Source: Mycobacterium paraterrae (GTDB taxonomy: Bacteria > Actinomycetota > Actinomycetes > Mycobacteriales > Mycobacteriaceae). From it: 64,000 nt of DNA. The position numbers were made by a program, and so were the translations under genes. Below, piece after piece: positions 1 through 9,492 of this stretch (positions are counted from its first letter, which is position 1; each line of letters starts with the position of its first letter). The notes under the pieces are model-generated. The model did no database searches, had not been told where the DNA came from, and worked only from the letters and a program-made list of their open reading frames with translations. The DNA lies in the NCBI RefSeq assembly GCF_022430545.2, contig NZ_CP092488.2, forward strand, positions 5,332,001-5,396,000. The letters run 5' to 3'.

Positions 1-754
<754 letters not shown>

Positions 755-809
755 GTGTGTTCTTCAAACCTGCTTTCTGCGGTGTGTCCAGCGAGTTAGC
801 GCTTCGAGT

Positions 810-1598
810 CTACCGCCGGTCGGTGAACGGACCCAATGGTTGGCCGCCGTCGGCAGTTGACCACCGCGACGTCAACACCCCCAGCGCGCCGAGCGCGACG
901 GCCGCCGCGGTCGACGTTCGCAGCACGGTCGGCCCCAGCCGGACCGCTTTCGCACCGGCTTCCACGAGTGCGGTGATCTCGTCGGGGGCTATTCCGCCCT
1001 CCGGGCCGACGACGACCGTCACCGACGTCGCCTGCGCCGGGCTCAGATCCGTCAACGGCCGCTCGGCGACACCGTCCAGCGCCAGGACGAGGCCGCCTTC
1101 GGCGACCAGGTCACCGATTCGCACCGCCAACATCGCAGTGGACCACACGCCCTCGACGGGCGGGATGTAGGCGCGGCGGGACTGCTGTGCCGCCGCTCGC
1201 GCGACCGCCGACCAGCGTCGCAAGCCCTTGTCGGCGCGCGGGCCGTCCCAGCGGGCCACGCACCGGGCAGCCTGCCAGGCGACCAGCGTGTCGGCGCCGG
1301 CTTCGGTCGCCAATTCGACGGCCAGCTCGGAGCGCTCGGATTTGGGCAGGGCCTGGACGACGGTCACCGGCGGCCGAGCGGGCTGGACGTGTCGACGGTC
1401 GAGCACCCTGGCCCGCAGCCCGTCACGCGCGACCTGCTCGACGACGCAGCGCGCAACGGCGCCGTTGCCGTCGCCGAGCGTCAGCGCCTCGCCGACGCGG
1501 ATGCGGCGCACGGTGGCGGCGTGGAAGCCTTCGTCACCGTCGACGACCGCGACCTCACCGTTTTCGGGCAGCGCGCCGACATAGAACAGGCCGGCCAA
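810..1598 (-). CDS. rsmE: 16S rRNA m3U1498 methyltransferase RsmE
   Basis: A 262-residue SPOUT-superfamily methyltransferase that uses SAM to methylate N3 of U1498 in 16S rRNA. Family marks are VTVVQALPKSERSE, the SAM-knot motif VVVGPEGGIAPDE and the C-terminal LGPTVLRTSTAAAVALG. The start is a TTG at 1596-1598 directly abutting the dnaJ2 TAA stop (1599-1601), with no recognisable ribosome binding site of its own. Translation is therefore probably coupled to dnaJ2. The N-terminus (AGLFYVGALPENGEVAVVDG) fits the family's PUA-like domain, so the TTG is well placed. It forms an hrcA-dnaJ2-rsmE string followed by phoH1 after a 55-base gap. Confidence 0.93.
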   Translation of the reverse strand: MAGLFYVGALPENGEVAVVDGDEGFHAATVRRIRVGEALTLGDGNGAVARCVVEQVARDGLRARVLDRRHVQPARPPVTVVQALPKSERSELAVELATEAGADTLVAWQAARCVARWDGPRADKGLRRWSAVARAAAQQSRRAYIPPVEGVWSTAMLAVRIGDLVAEGGLVLALDGVAERPLTDLSPAQATSVTVVVGPEGGIAPDEITALVEAGAKAVRLGPTVLRTSTAAAVALGALGVLTSRWSTADGGQPLGPFTDRR

Positions 1599-2744
1599 TT
1601 AGCGGCCGGTGAACGTTTCGCGCAGCCGGCTGAACAGCCCGCCATTGTGGTTGGCGGGCGCATGAGTCGACTGGACCTCGGCGACGTCGCGGCCGCGTCG
1701 GCTCTTGAACTCGCGCAGCAGCTCGGCGTCCTGGTGGTCGAGCCGTTCGGGCACCACCACCTCGACGTGTACGTGCAGGTCACCGCGTGCGCCGGAACGC
1801 AGGTGCGGCATGCCGTGGCCGCGGCGAGTCGTCACCGAATTGGGCTGTGTGCCCGGCGGAATCGTGATCTCGGTCAGGCCGTCGAGGATCGCGTCGATGG
1901 TCACGGTCGTGCCCAGCGCCGCGTCGACCATCGGCACCGAAATCGTGCAATGCAGATCGTCGCCGTCGCGCACGAAGATGTCGTGCGGCTGCTCGTGGAT
2001 CTCGACATACAGGTCACCGGCCGGTCCGCCGCCCGGACCCACTTCTCCCTGCGCGGCCAACCGGACCCGCATGCCGTCGCCGACGCCGGCGGGGATCTTG
2101 ACGGTGATGTCCCGGCGGGCCTGCACCCGTCCGTCACCGCCGCACTGGTGACATGGGTCCGGAATGACTTCGCCGACACCACGGCAGGTCGGACACGGGC
2201 GTGCCGTCATCACCTGGCCGAGCAGGGATCGCTGCACGGTCTGCACTTCCCCGCGACCGCCGCAGGTGTCACACGACACCGGCTTCGAGTCGCCGTTGGT
2301 GCCGCGGCCCTGGCATCGGTCACACAGCACCGCGGTGTCGACGGTGACCTGTTTGCTCACGCCGGTCGCGCATTCGGTGAGGTCGAGCCGCATCCGAAGG
2401 AGCGAGTCCGACCCCGGCCGGACCCGGCCGACCGGTCCGCGGGACGTCGTGCCGCCGCCGAAGAACGCCTCGAAAACGTCACCCAGGCCACCGAAGCCCG
2501 CGAAGCCGCTGCCGCCCGCGGCCGCGTTCTCCAGCGGATCGCCGCCCATGTCGACGATGCGTCGCTTCTCCGGGTCGGACAGCACCTCGTAGGCGACGCT
2601 GATCTCCTTGAACTTCGCCTGCGCGGCCTCGTCGGGGTTGACATCCGGGTGCAGCTCACGGGCCAGCTTGCGATACGCGCGCTTGAGCTCCGTATCGCTC
2701 GCGTTCTTGCTCACGCCGAGCAGACCGTAATAGTCGCGTGCCAC
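1599..2744 (-). CDS. dnaJ2: Co-chaperone DnaJ2 (Hsp40)
   Basis: A 381-residue type I Hsp40 that stimulates the ATPase of DnaK. An N-terminal J domain (residues 1-70) carries the HPD tripeptide in ELHPDVNP. A Gly/Phe-rich linker (FAGFGGLGDVFEAFFGGG) follows, then four zinc-binding repeats CDRCQGRG, CDTCGGRG, CPTCRGVG and CHQCGGDG, then the C-terminal client-binding domains. The start is GTG at 2742-2744 (MARDYYGLLGV), with GGAAGG about seven bases upstream. It lies 90 bases downstream of hrcA, the usual mycobacterial hrcA-dnaJ2 pair, separate from the dnaK-grpE-dnaJ1 locus. Identity is firm. Confidence 0.95.
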   Translation of the reverse strand: MARDYYGLLGVSKNASDTELKRAYRKLARELHPDVNPDEAAQAKFKEISVAYEVLSDPEKRRIVDMGGDPLENAAAGGSGFAGFGGLGDVFEAFFGGGTTSRGPVGRVRPGSDSLLRMRLDLTECATGVSKQVTVDTAVLCDRCQGRGTNGDSKPVSCDTCGGRGEVQTVQRSLLGQVMTARPCPTCRGVGEVIPDPCHQCGGDGRVQARRDITVKIPAGVGDGMRVRLAAQGEVGPGGGPAGDLYVEIHEQPHDIFVRDGDDLHCTISVPMVDAALGTTVTIDAILDGLTEITIPPGTQPNSVTTRRGHGMPHLRSGARGDLHVHVEVVVPERLDHQDAELLREFKSRRGRDVAEVQSTHAPANHNGGLFSRLRETFTGR

Positions 2745-2834
2745 GCTTGACCTTCCTGACCTCTCCTGAACTCCTCGGCCCAGATTCCGACCGCCAACCG
2801 GCGGTCTTGAATGAATTGTGCCTGCAGCGCGGGT

Positions 2835-3878
2835 TTAACGTGTACCCAGCACTTCTCCGATGTAAAGAGCAACCGCAGCGACACTAGCGATAGTTCCCGG
2901 ATAGTCCATTCGGGTGGGCCCGAGGACACCCATGCCGCCGTAGACGGTGTCGGAGGTGCCGTAGGCCGTCGACACCACCGAAGTGCCCATCATCTGCTCG
3001 GCCTCGGTTTCGTGGCCGATGCGGACAGTGACCTTGCCGGCCTCCTGCTGCGCGGCCAGCAGCTTCAAGACGACGACCTGCTCCTCCAGCGCCTCGAGGA
3101 TCGAGCGCAGCGAGCCGCCGAAGTCGGCGGTGTTGCGGGTCAGGTTGGCGGTTCCGCCGAGCAGCAGGCGCTCCTCGGTGTGCTCGACCAGCGACTCGAG
3201 CAGCACCGTCGCCGAACGACCCACCGCGTCGCTGAGGCTCTTCGACTGTCCCCCGCGACCATCGAGTTGGGCCGCCAGGTCGGCCACCGCGACGGACGCC
3301 GCGGACAGCTTCTTGCCCTCCAGCGCCGCCCCGAGCATCTCCCGCAGCTGCGACAGCTGGTGGTCGTCGATCACGTCGCCGAGTTCGACGATGCGCTGGT
3401 CCACCCGTCCGGTGTCGGTGATGACCACCATCAGCAGGCGGGCGGGAGTCAGCGCGATCACTTCCAGGTGCCGCACCGTCGACGTCGACAGTGTCGGGTA
3501 CTGCACGACGGCCACCTGGCGGGTGAGCTGGGCGAGCAGGCGGACGGCGCGGCGCAGCACGTCGTCGAGGTCGACGCCGGATTCCAGGAAGCTCTGGATC
3601 GCCCGCCGCTCGGCCACCGAGAGCGGCTTGACGTCGTCGAGGCGGTCGACGAACTCGCGGTAGCCCTTCTCCGTGGGGACTCGACCCGAGCTGGTATGCG
3701 GCTGGGTGATGTAGCCCTCGGCCTCGAGGACGGCCATGTCATTGCGCACAGTGGCGGAAGAGACGCCGAGGTTGTGCCGGTCCACCAGCGACTTGGAACC
3801 GATCGGCTCCTTGGTGGCGACGAAGTCGGCGACAATCGCATGCAGCACCTGGAAGCGGCGCTCGTCGGCAGTTCCCAT
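2835..3878 (-). CDS. hrcA: Heat-inducible transcription repressor HrcA
   Basis: A 347-residue repressor of the groE heat-shock regulon, which binds CIRCE operators. The N-terminal winged-helix region (MGTADERRFQVLHAIVADFV through SSATVRNDMAVLEAEGYI) and the C-terminal GAF-like region match the family. The open frame runs upstream to 4346, but the start is set at ATG 3876-3878 because AGGAGG lies about ten bases upstream and the protein then has the family's usual length (Mtb HrcA is about 343 residues). I saw no CIRCE inverted repeat in front of hrcA here. It is co-directional with dnaJ2. Confidence 0.94.
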   Translation of the reverse strand: MGTADERRFQVLHAIVADFVATKEPIGSKSLVDRHNLGVSSATVRNDMAVLEAEGYITQPHTSSGRVPTEKGYREFVDRLDDVKPLSVAERRAIQSFLESGVDLDDVLRRAVRLLAQLTRQVAVVQYPTLSTSTVRHLEVIALTPARLLMVVITDTGRVDQRIVELGDVIDDHQLSQLREMLGAALEGKKLSAASVAVADLAAQLDGRGGQSKSLSDAVGRSATVLLESLVEHTEERLLLGGTANLTRNTADFGGSLRSILEALEEQVVVLKLLAAQQEAGKVTVRIGHETEAEQMMGTSVVSTAYGTSDTVYGGMGVLGPTRMDYPGTIASVAAVALYIGEVLGTR

Positions 3879-3999
3879 CTGACAGATCAACCCTCCTAAC
3901 CTCGACCAGTTTACGGGGATCACCAGGCTCAACTGCGTCTGTCGCGACTTCTCCTCCGGCCGAACCGGCTGGCGTCGTCGTCGCGATATCGTGGCGTCC

Positions 4000-4044
4000 A
4001 TGGCCGCATCGGTGAGCCTCACGTTGGAGACAGCCGAGGGATGA
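4000..4044 (+). CDS. Possible leaderless upstream mini-ORF (14 codons)
   Basis: ATG at 4000 opens a 14-residue peptide (MAASVSLTLETAEG). Its TGA overlaps the ATG of the next gene as ATGA (4041-4044). A TANNNT-type -10 element, TATCGT (3987-3992), lies seven bases before the ATG. That is the spacing expected if transcription starts at the ATG itself, as leaderless mRNAs do in mycobacteria. The arrangement suggests translational coupling to the downstream gene. No similarity to a known peptide is recognised, and the reading frame could be fortuitous. Confidence 0.3.
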   Translation: MAASVSLTLETAEG

Positions 4045-4355
4045 TTTTCAAAGGCGTGCGCGACGGCAAGCCATACCCCGACCACAACCTGTCCTACCGC
4101 GATTGGTCGCGGATTCCGCCGCGACAGATCCGGCTCGACGAGATCGTCACCACGACAACGGTGCTGGCGCTGGACCGGCTGCTGTCGGAGGACTCCACGT
4201 TCTACGGCGACCTGTTTCCGCACGCCGTGCTGTGGAAAGGCGTCATCTACCTCGAAGACGGCCTGCACCGCGCGGTGCGTGCGGCGCTGCGGAATCGCAC
4301 CGTCCTGCACGCGCGGTTGCTCGACCTCGACGCGGTCACGCCGCACGCCGACTAG
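4041..4355 (+). CDS. Conserved mycobacterial protein of unknown function (Rv2375-like)
   Basis: A 104-residue protein beginning MIFKGVRDGKPYPDHNLSYR and rich in charged residues. It has no signal peptide or membrane segment and contains the stretch PRQIRLDEIVTTTTVLALDR. GGAGA at 4026-4030 is about ten bases before the ATG. The position between hrcA and cfp2 on the plus strand matches Mtb Rv2375, which I recall as a conserved hypothetical of about the same size. Its stop (4353-4355) faces the cfp2 stop 16 bases away. No function can be assigned from the sequence. Confidence 0.8.
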   Translation: MIFKGVRDGKPYPDHNLSYRDWSRIPPRQIRLDEIVTTTTVLALDRLLSEDSTFYGDLFPHAVLWKGVIYLEDGLHRAVRAALRNRTVLHARLLDLDAVTPHAD

Positions 4356-4371
4356 GTGTGCCGCGTCGTGC

Positions 4372-4884
4372 TCAGTTGACGGCGGTCGCCGCTTGCACCA
4401 GCGCGAGCGCGGAGTCGTGCTGCAGCATCCAGGTGCCGCCCTGGTCGACGAACACCAGCGTCTTTTCGACCGGACCGGCGAACTTCGGCCCGGTGATCGC
4501 GACGTCGGCCTTCACGCCGTTACCTGGAACCGGCTCGATGTTGGTGACATTGAACTGCTCGGGGAAGTTTCCGTTGCGGTAGGCCTTGCGCAGATCGTGG
4601 TCGGCCACGTGGCCCTCGCCAGCCGGGATGCCGTTTTCCACCAGGCCGACTTTGGTCTCATAGCCCACGCCCGGGTCGGTGACGCGGTTGCACAGGTCGG
4701 CCAGCTGCTCGGGGCTCGGCAGCGGCGGCTCGCCCGGCGCGGGCGGTGGCGGGTCGAGGGGGGCAGTGTGCACGACGGGCACGACCTGCGGTGCGGCGCC
4801 GACGGTCAGCGCCGTCGCACCGGCCGCGGCGGCGCCGATGGCGGCGACAGCAGCCACCCCGGTGGCGAAGAATTTCACGGTCAT
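4372..4884 (-). CDS. cfp2: Secreted low-molecular-weight antigen CFP-2 (MTB12-like)
   Basis: A 170-residue exported protein. The start at ATG 4882-4884 (MTVKFFATGVAAVAAIGAAA) gives a classic Sec signal peptide: a short basic start, an Ala/Gly-rich hydrophobic core and a likely cleavage near TVGAAPQ. GGGA lies about seven bases upstream. A Pro-rich stretch (LDPPPPAPGEPPLPSPEQ) precedes a compact domain ending FVDQGGTWMLQHDSALAL, typical of the CFP-2/MTB12 family of culture-filtrate antigens. It lies 89 bases downstream of irtB on the same strand, so readthrough from the mbt operon is possible though not required. The molecular role of the family is unknown. Confidence 0.88.
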   Translation of the reverse strand: MTVKFFATGVAAVAAIGAAAAGATALTVGAAPQVVPVVHTAPLDPPPPAPGEPPLPSPEQLADLCNRVTDPGVGYETKVGLVENGIPAGEGHVADHDLRKAYRNGNFPEQFNVTNIEPVPGNGVKADVAITGPKFAGPVEKTLVFVDQGGTWMLQHDSALALVQAATAVN

Positions 4885-4973
4885 CGTTGTCCCTTCGATT
4901 CGGATCGTCGGAGTCATTCTGCTGGTCGTTGCGCGGTCCGCGGGGACCCTACCCGAGCGTGTCCCACACCGAG

Positions 4974-6713
4974 CTAGCCGACGTGGATGCGCCACTCGGC
5001 GGCGTCGCGCTGCTGACGCCAGAAGTCGTCGAATCGACCGCCCGCGCTGAGCAGGTCACCGACGGTGCCGTCCTCGACGATCGCGCCGCCGTCCAGGAAC
5101 AACACCCGGTCGGCGTGCCGGATGCTGGCCAGTCGGTGCGCGACGATCACCCGGGTCCGCGGCCGCGGGTCCGCGGTGAGCGCGTCGACCACCGCGGCCT
5201 CGTTCTCGGTGTCCAATGCACTCGTCGCCTCGTCGACCAGCAGGATCGGAGCGGGTTTGAGCAGAGCCCGCGCGATGCTGACCCGCTGGCGCTCGCCGCC
5301 GGACAGGGCCGACCCGGCCTCGCCGACCACCGTCTCGGCACCGGCGGGCAGCCGGCCGGTCAGTTCGTCGACGCGGGCCAGCGCGACGGCGCGGTCGAAC
5401 TCCGCCTCACTGGCGGTGGGGTCACCGGCCGCGACGTTCTCGCGAATCGTCCCGTGGAACAGGTACGGATGCTGGAACACGACACTGCTCGTCGCGCGGC
5501 GGCTCTCGGCATCGAGGGTCGCGACGTCGACGCCGTCGACTAGGACGCGCCCGCTGACCGGCTGATACAGGCCGGCGATCAGGGACAGGATGGTGCTCTT
5601 GCCCGATCCGGACGGTCCGACGATCGCCGTCGTGGTGCCCGGCTGCAGCGTGAAGCTGACCCCATCCAGGACCGGCGTGCCCGCGCCGTCGTAGGTGAAC
5701 GTGACGTTGTCGAATTCGACACGCGGCGCGCCGTCGTGGCCGCGGCGGTCCACGTCCCCGGCGGCTATCACCGGCGCGCTCAGCACCGCGCGGATCCGGT
5801 CGAGCGTGGCGCGAGTGCTTTCCAGGGCCGGGCCCAGCTCGCTGATCGACGTGAACGGCTCCAGGTAGCGGGCGATCACCACGATCAGGGCGACCGCCTC
5901 GGGCACGCTCAACGTGTGGTCGATCGTCAAAGCCGTTGTCGCGCCGGCGAACAGGATCAGCGCGAGCTGGCTGGCCAGGCTGAACAACAGCTGGCCGGGC
6001 ACCTGCATGGCCAGCAGGCGCATCGTCGCGCCGTGCTGGGCGGCGAGCGCGTCGCCGACCATGCTTCGGGCCGGCTCGACGCGTCGCGCCGCGCGCAATG
6101 CCTGCTGGGTGCGCGCGAATTCGATGATGCGCTCGGTCAGCGACGTATTCGCCTCGGCAGCAGCCTGATCCGCGCGGCGGGCCAACCGGGCCGAAGCCCA
6201 CAGGGCGCCCAGCAGCAACGGCACCCCGGCCATGGCGGCCACACCGAGCTGCCAGGACACCGGCAGCAGGGCGACCCCGATGGCCGCCGGCAGCAGCACG
6301 GCGGTGACCAACGGCGTCAGCAGGTTGACCGCGAGGCCGACCAGCTCGGGCCCGGTCGCGGCAATCGCCTGGCGTGCGATCGCGGTGTTGTCCGCGTTGA
6401 ACCACTCCAGCCGCACGTCGGGTAGCCGGTCCGCGACATCGTGCTGGGTGTGGTCGAGGACCTCGAAGCCCAGATCGAAACCGATTCGCGCAGTGGCGGT
6501 GTCGATCACCCAACCCGCCGCGGTCGCGGCGGTCAACCAGCCCAGCCACCCCAGCGCCCGGTGTGGGGTGTCGCTGAACAACGCTCCGACCAACGGCACC
6601 AGCAGTACGGTGCCGACCGCCCGGACGATCACCGAGACCAGGGCGAGGACGGCGTAGACGACTACCTTGCCGCGGCGCTCCGCGGGGACGAGGCCGATCC
6701 AGGTGCGAATCAT
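4974..6713 (-). CDS. irtB: Iron-siderophore ABC transporter, half-transporter IrtB
   Basis: A 579-residue inner-membrane half-transporter: six membrane segments in the first 300 residues, then a nucleotide-binding domain with Walker A VGPSGSGKSTIL, signature ALSGGERQRVS, Walker B PILLVDEATSALD and switch His in VIVAHRLASIRH. IrtB pairs with IrtA to import ferric carboxymycobactin/mycobactin. The ATG (6711-6713) overlaps the irtA stop as ATGA, indicating translational coupling. In Mtb irtAB lies away from mbtA-H; here it forms the 3' end of the mbtB operon. Length equals that recalled for Mtb IrtB. Identity over other ABC exporters rests on the pairing with the SIP-domain protein and the context. 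Confidence 0.93.
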   Translation of the reverse strand: MIRTWIGLVPAERRGKVVVYAVLALVSVIVRAVGTVLLVPLVGALFSDTPHRALGWLGWLTAATAAGWVIDTATARIGFDLGFEVLDHTQHDVADRLPDVRLEWFNADNTAIARQAIAATGPELVGLAVNLLTPLVTAVLLPAAIGVALLPVSWQLGVAAMAGVPLLLGALWASARLARRADQAAAEANTSLTERIIEFARTQQALRAARRVEPARSMVGDALAAQHGATMRLLAMQVPGQLLFSLASQLALILFAGATTALTIDHTLSVPEAVALIVVIARYLEPFTSISELGPALESTRATLDRIRAVLSAPVIAAGDVDRRGHDGAPRVEFDNVTFTYDGAGTPVLDGVSFTLQPGTTTAIVGPSGSGKSTILSLIAGLYQPVSGRVLVDGVDVATLDAESRRATSSVVFQHPYLFHGTIRENVAAGDPTASEAEFDRAVALARVDELTGRLPAGAETVVGEAGSALSGGERQRVSIARALLKPAPILLVDEATSALDTENEAAVVDALTADPRPRTRVIVAHRLASIRHADRVLFLDGGAIVEDGTVGDLLSAGGRFDDFWRQQRDAAEWRIHVG

Positions 6714-9280
6714 CGGGCGGCCTCCTGACCTACCGGGTCACGACGGCCGCTGTCCCACAGGCGTCGGTAGCGACCGTCGGCAGCCAGCAACTCGTCGTGG
6801 GTGCCTTGCTCGGCGATGCGGCCATGATCGAGCACGACGATCTGGTCGGCGCCGGCGATGGTGTGCAGCCGGTGCGCGATCACCAACACCGTCCGCTCCC
6901 GGGTCAGTCGGTTGAGCGCTTGCTGGACAAGGTATTCCGACTCAGGGTCTGCGAATGCGGTGGCCTCGTCCAGAATCAGGACAGGGGTGTCGGCGAGGAT
7001 GGCACGGGCGATCGTCAGGCGTTGACGCTCGCCACCGGACAGGCTGCTGGCGGCCCCTAGCAAGGTGTCGTAACCGTTCGGCAGCCGCAGGATGCGGTCG
7101 TGGATCTGGGCCTCGCGGGCGGCCGCCTCGATGCGTTCACGAGAGGCGTCGGGGACAGCCAGTGCGATGTTCTCGGCGACGGTGCCGTGCACCAGCTGGG
7201 TTTCCTGCAGCACGAATCCGACCCGGGTATAGAGCTGGTCGGCGGTGAACGTTCGAATGTCCTGTCCCGCAACGGTGATCGCACCACCCTGTACGTCGTA
7301 GAACCGGGCCAGGAGCGCGGCCAGTGTCGACTTGCCCGAGCCGGACGGACCGACCAGCGCGGTGACCGTGCCGGGTCGCAACGTCAGCGAGACGTCGTGG
7401 ACCACCGGCACGCCGGGGCGGTAGCCGAAGGTCACCCGGTCGAACACCACCGAATCACCGGACCCGGTCGGCGGCTCGTCACGCACCGAGAGCTCCGGCT
7501 CGTCGAGCGCGATCTGCAGTCGACGGGCGGCCAGCAGCCCGGCGCGAATACCGCCGAGCCCGTAGGCGATGTTGAGCAGCCGGGCCCCGAACGTGGTGCC
7601 CAACAACAGGAACGGCAACAGCTCGACCGGTTGCAGGTGGCCGGCGACAACGAGCAGGGTACCGGTCCCGACGATCAGCCAGAGGAACGTGGTTGGCCGG
7701 GTGACCAGATCCATCACAGTCTTCTTGCCGGCCAGCGGGCGTTGCCAGTCGGTGAGGAACCCGACGTACTCGTCGAGTCGACGTCGGAAGCTCGACGCGG
7801 CGGCGCCACCGAAGACGCGAATCACCGGCTGGCCTTCGAGATACGCCCCGGCCTCGCCGCTCATCCGCTCTGCCCAGCGTTGCGACTGCGGGATCTTCGG
7901 TCCAGATTGAATGGTCATCGACGACGTCAGCACCAGATACACCAGCACCGGCCCGAACAACACCAGCGCCACCCGCCAGTCGACGACGAAGAGGTACACC
8001 AGCACCGCTAGCGGCGCGACCACCGCCGCGACCGCGTCCGGGATGGCATGGGTGACCAAATAATGCAGCGACAAGGTGTCTTCGGCGACCAGCTGCTTGA
8101 TCGACCCCGAGCCGCGAGCGGTGAACCACCCCAACGGCACCCGCGCCAATTTGCTCAGCAGCCTCGACCTCAGGTCGCTGGCAAACCGCGCATCGACGAC
8201 GTGCAGCCACAGCGTCAGGGCGGCGCCCAGCAGGGTGCCGATCCCCAGCAGCGCCACGGCTGCCACACCGATCTCTTCGAGCTGTGACGCCCGGGCGCCG
8301 GACACCAATTGGCGTGCGAGCTCGACCAATAACACATACGGCGCCAACTGGACCAGCGTGATGATCGCCTGCAGCAGCCCGGACGCGATCAGCGCCGGGC
8401 GCAGCGGCGCGAGCAGCCGGCCGGCGGCCTGAGCGCGCCAGCTCCCCCGCGGCACATCCTGCACCACAACGGGTTCCGGCTTCGCGGTGACCGGGTCATT
8501 GCTGAGCGCGACCGTGTCGACAACTGGCTCGTCGCCCCGCCGGGTGCCCATCTCACGCCCGGCGCTCCAATAGGCCTGCGCGTGAATCTCCGATTTGGGG
8601 AAGCCGAAGTCGTCACGCAGCCGGGCACGAACATGCTTGAGCGTGGTGGCTTCCGGCGTGGCCCAGCAATACCAGTCGGACCAGTCGCGGGTCTCGATGG
8701 CCGCCGCAAGCGACTTCTCGTCGCGTCGGCCGACCCAGTGCAGTCGCAGCCGCGGATGGTCAGCGATCGGGATCTGACGGTCGTTGTCGTCGTGCTGCTC
8801 GAGATACACCTCGATCGGTACGTCGGCGGGGACGACGCTGATGATGCCGTTGATGCCGGGAATCGATGCGGAGTCACCGATCAGCAGGTAGCCGGCCGGC
8901 TGCTCGTCGGGCGTGTCGAAGCGCGAGGAGCCCATCAACGACATCACCGCGATGGTTGCGCCGGGTTCGACCGTCCGGGCCCACTTCGACGCCGGACCCG
9001 CTGGGTCGTGCAGCACCACGTCGACGGCGAAGCGACCCGAGGCCACGTCGGCCTCGGAGATCGTGTACGCGCGTTGGAATTCGGTGGTCGAGCCGTCAGG
9101 GTCGGGGAACCAGAATCGGAGCCAGGCCGCCGGCTCGGCCTGCGCGTCGGAGAACAGCGTGGGTGACTGCATCCTGATCCGCACGAAATGCGGTGCAACC
9201 CGGATGGTTTCGAGGACGGTCGCGGTGTGGTCGCGGGCGCCGAAGCCCCGCAGCATCGCTCCTTGGAACCCGCGGGCCAT
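6710..9280 (-). CDS. irtA: Iron-siderophore ABC transporter with siderophore-interacting domain, IrtA
   Basis: An 856-residue fusion. Residues 10-265 form an FAD-binding siderophore-interacting (ferric-siderophore reductase) domain with RAYTISEADV and YLLIGDSASIPGINGI. Residues 315-590 form the membrane domain and the last 230 residues the ABC ATPase (Walker A VGPSGSGKSTLAA, signature SLSGGERQRLT, Walker B PVLILDEATAFAD). It imports the iron-loaded siderophore and releases iron by reduction at the cytoplasmic face. The start is ATG 9278-9280 (MARGFQGAMLRGFGARDH), sharing one base with the mbtH TGA (TGATG). The frame is open to 9418, but that stretch overlaps mbtH. The length agrees with Mtb IrtA (about 859). 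Confidence 0.94.
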   Translation of the reverse strand: MARGFQGAMLRGFGARDHTATVLETIRVAPHFVRIRMQSPTLFSDAQAEPAAWLRFWFPDPDGSTTEFQRAYTISEADVASGRFAVDVVLHDPAGPASKWARTVEPGATIAVMSLMGSSRFDTPDEQPAGYLLIGDSASIPGINGIISVVPADVPIEVYLEQHDDNDRQIPIADHPRLRLHWVGRRDEKSLAAAIETRDWSDWYCWATPEATTLKHVRARLRDDFGFPKSEIHAQAYWSAGREMGTRRGDEPVVDTVALSNDPVTAKPEPVVVQDVPRGSWRAQAAGRLLAPLRPALIASGLLQAIITLVQLAPYVLLVELARQLVSGARASQLEEIGVAAVALLGIGTLLGAALTLWLHVVDARFASDLRSRLLSKLARVPLGWFTARGSGSIKQLVAEDTLSLHYLVTHAIPDAVAAVVAPLAVLVYLFVVDWRVALVLFGPVLVYLVLTSSMTIQSGPKIPQSQRWAERMSGEAGAYLEGQPVIRVFGGAAASSFRRRLDEYVGFLTDWQRPLAGKKTVMDLVTRPTTFLWLIVGTGTLLVVAGHLQPVELLPFLLLGTTFGARLLNIAYGLGGIRAGLLAARRLQIALDEPELSVRDEPPTGSGDSVVFDRVTFGYRPGVPVVHDVSLTLRPGTVTALVGPSGSGKSTLAALLARFYDVQGGAITVAGQDIRTFTADQLYTRVGFVLQETQLVHGTVAENIALAVPDASRERIEAAAREAQIHDRILRLPNGYDTLLGAASSLSGGERQRLTIARAILADTPVLILDEATAFADPESEYLVQQALNRLTRERTVLVIAHRLHTIAGADQIVVLDHGRIAEQGTHDELLAADGRYRRLWDSGRRDPVGQEAAR

Positions 9281-9492
9281 CAGGTGTCCATCGCCTCGCG
9301 GAGACTTCGTGGCCGCATGTCGGTCCAGTTCTCCTCCACATAGGCTAGGCATTCCGCGCGGCCGGCCTCGCCGAAGACCTTGCGCCAACCCGCCGGGATG
9401 TCGGCGAAGGTCGGCCACAGGCTGTGCTGGTCTTCGTCGTTGACCAGGACGACGAACGTCCCGTTCTCGTCATCGAATGGATTGGTGCTCAT
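9280..9492 (-). CDS. mbtH: MbtH-like NRPS accessory protein
   Basis: A 70-residue protein, founder type of the MbtH family, which binds and activates NRPS adenylation domains. Hallmarks are NPFDDENGTFVVLVNDEDQH, SLWPTFADIPAGW and YVEENWTDMRPRSLREA. The start is chosen at the second of two consecutive ATGs (9490-9492): AGGAG then sits about five bases upstream, and the protein begins MSTNPFDD as in other mycobacteria. The first ATG (9493-9495) would add one Met. The start overlaps the mbtG 3' end by 23 bases and the stop shares a base with irtA, so it is translationally embedded in the operon. Confidence 0.95.
   Translation of the reverse strand: MSTNPFDDENGTFVVLVNDEDQHSLWPTFADIPAGWRKVFGEAGRAECLAYVEENWTDMRPRSLREAMDT

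Noticed and set aside
1389..2750. 453-codon open frame on the plus strand across rsmE and dnaJ2
   Set aside because: Shadow of two well-supported minus-strand genes, with no ribosome binding site or recognisable domain.
2835..4346. 503-codon version of HrcA
   Set aside because: The upstream part covers the intergenic region and the Rv2375-like gene; ATG 3878 has a good AGGAGG site and gives normal family length.
5736..6425. Plus-strand open frames opposite irtB and irtA
   Set aside because: Gln/Arg/Gly-rich shadow frames opposite ABC transporter genes.
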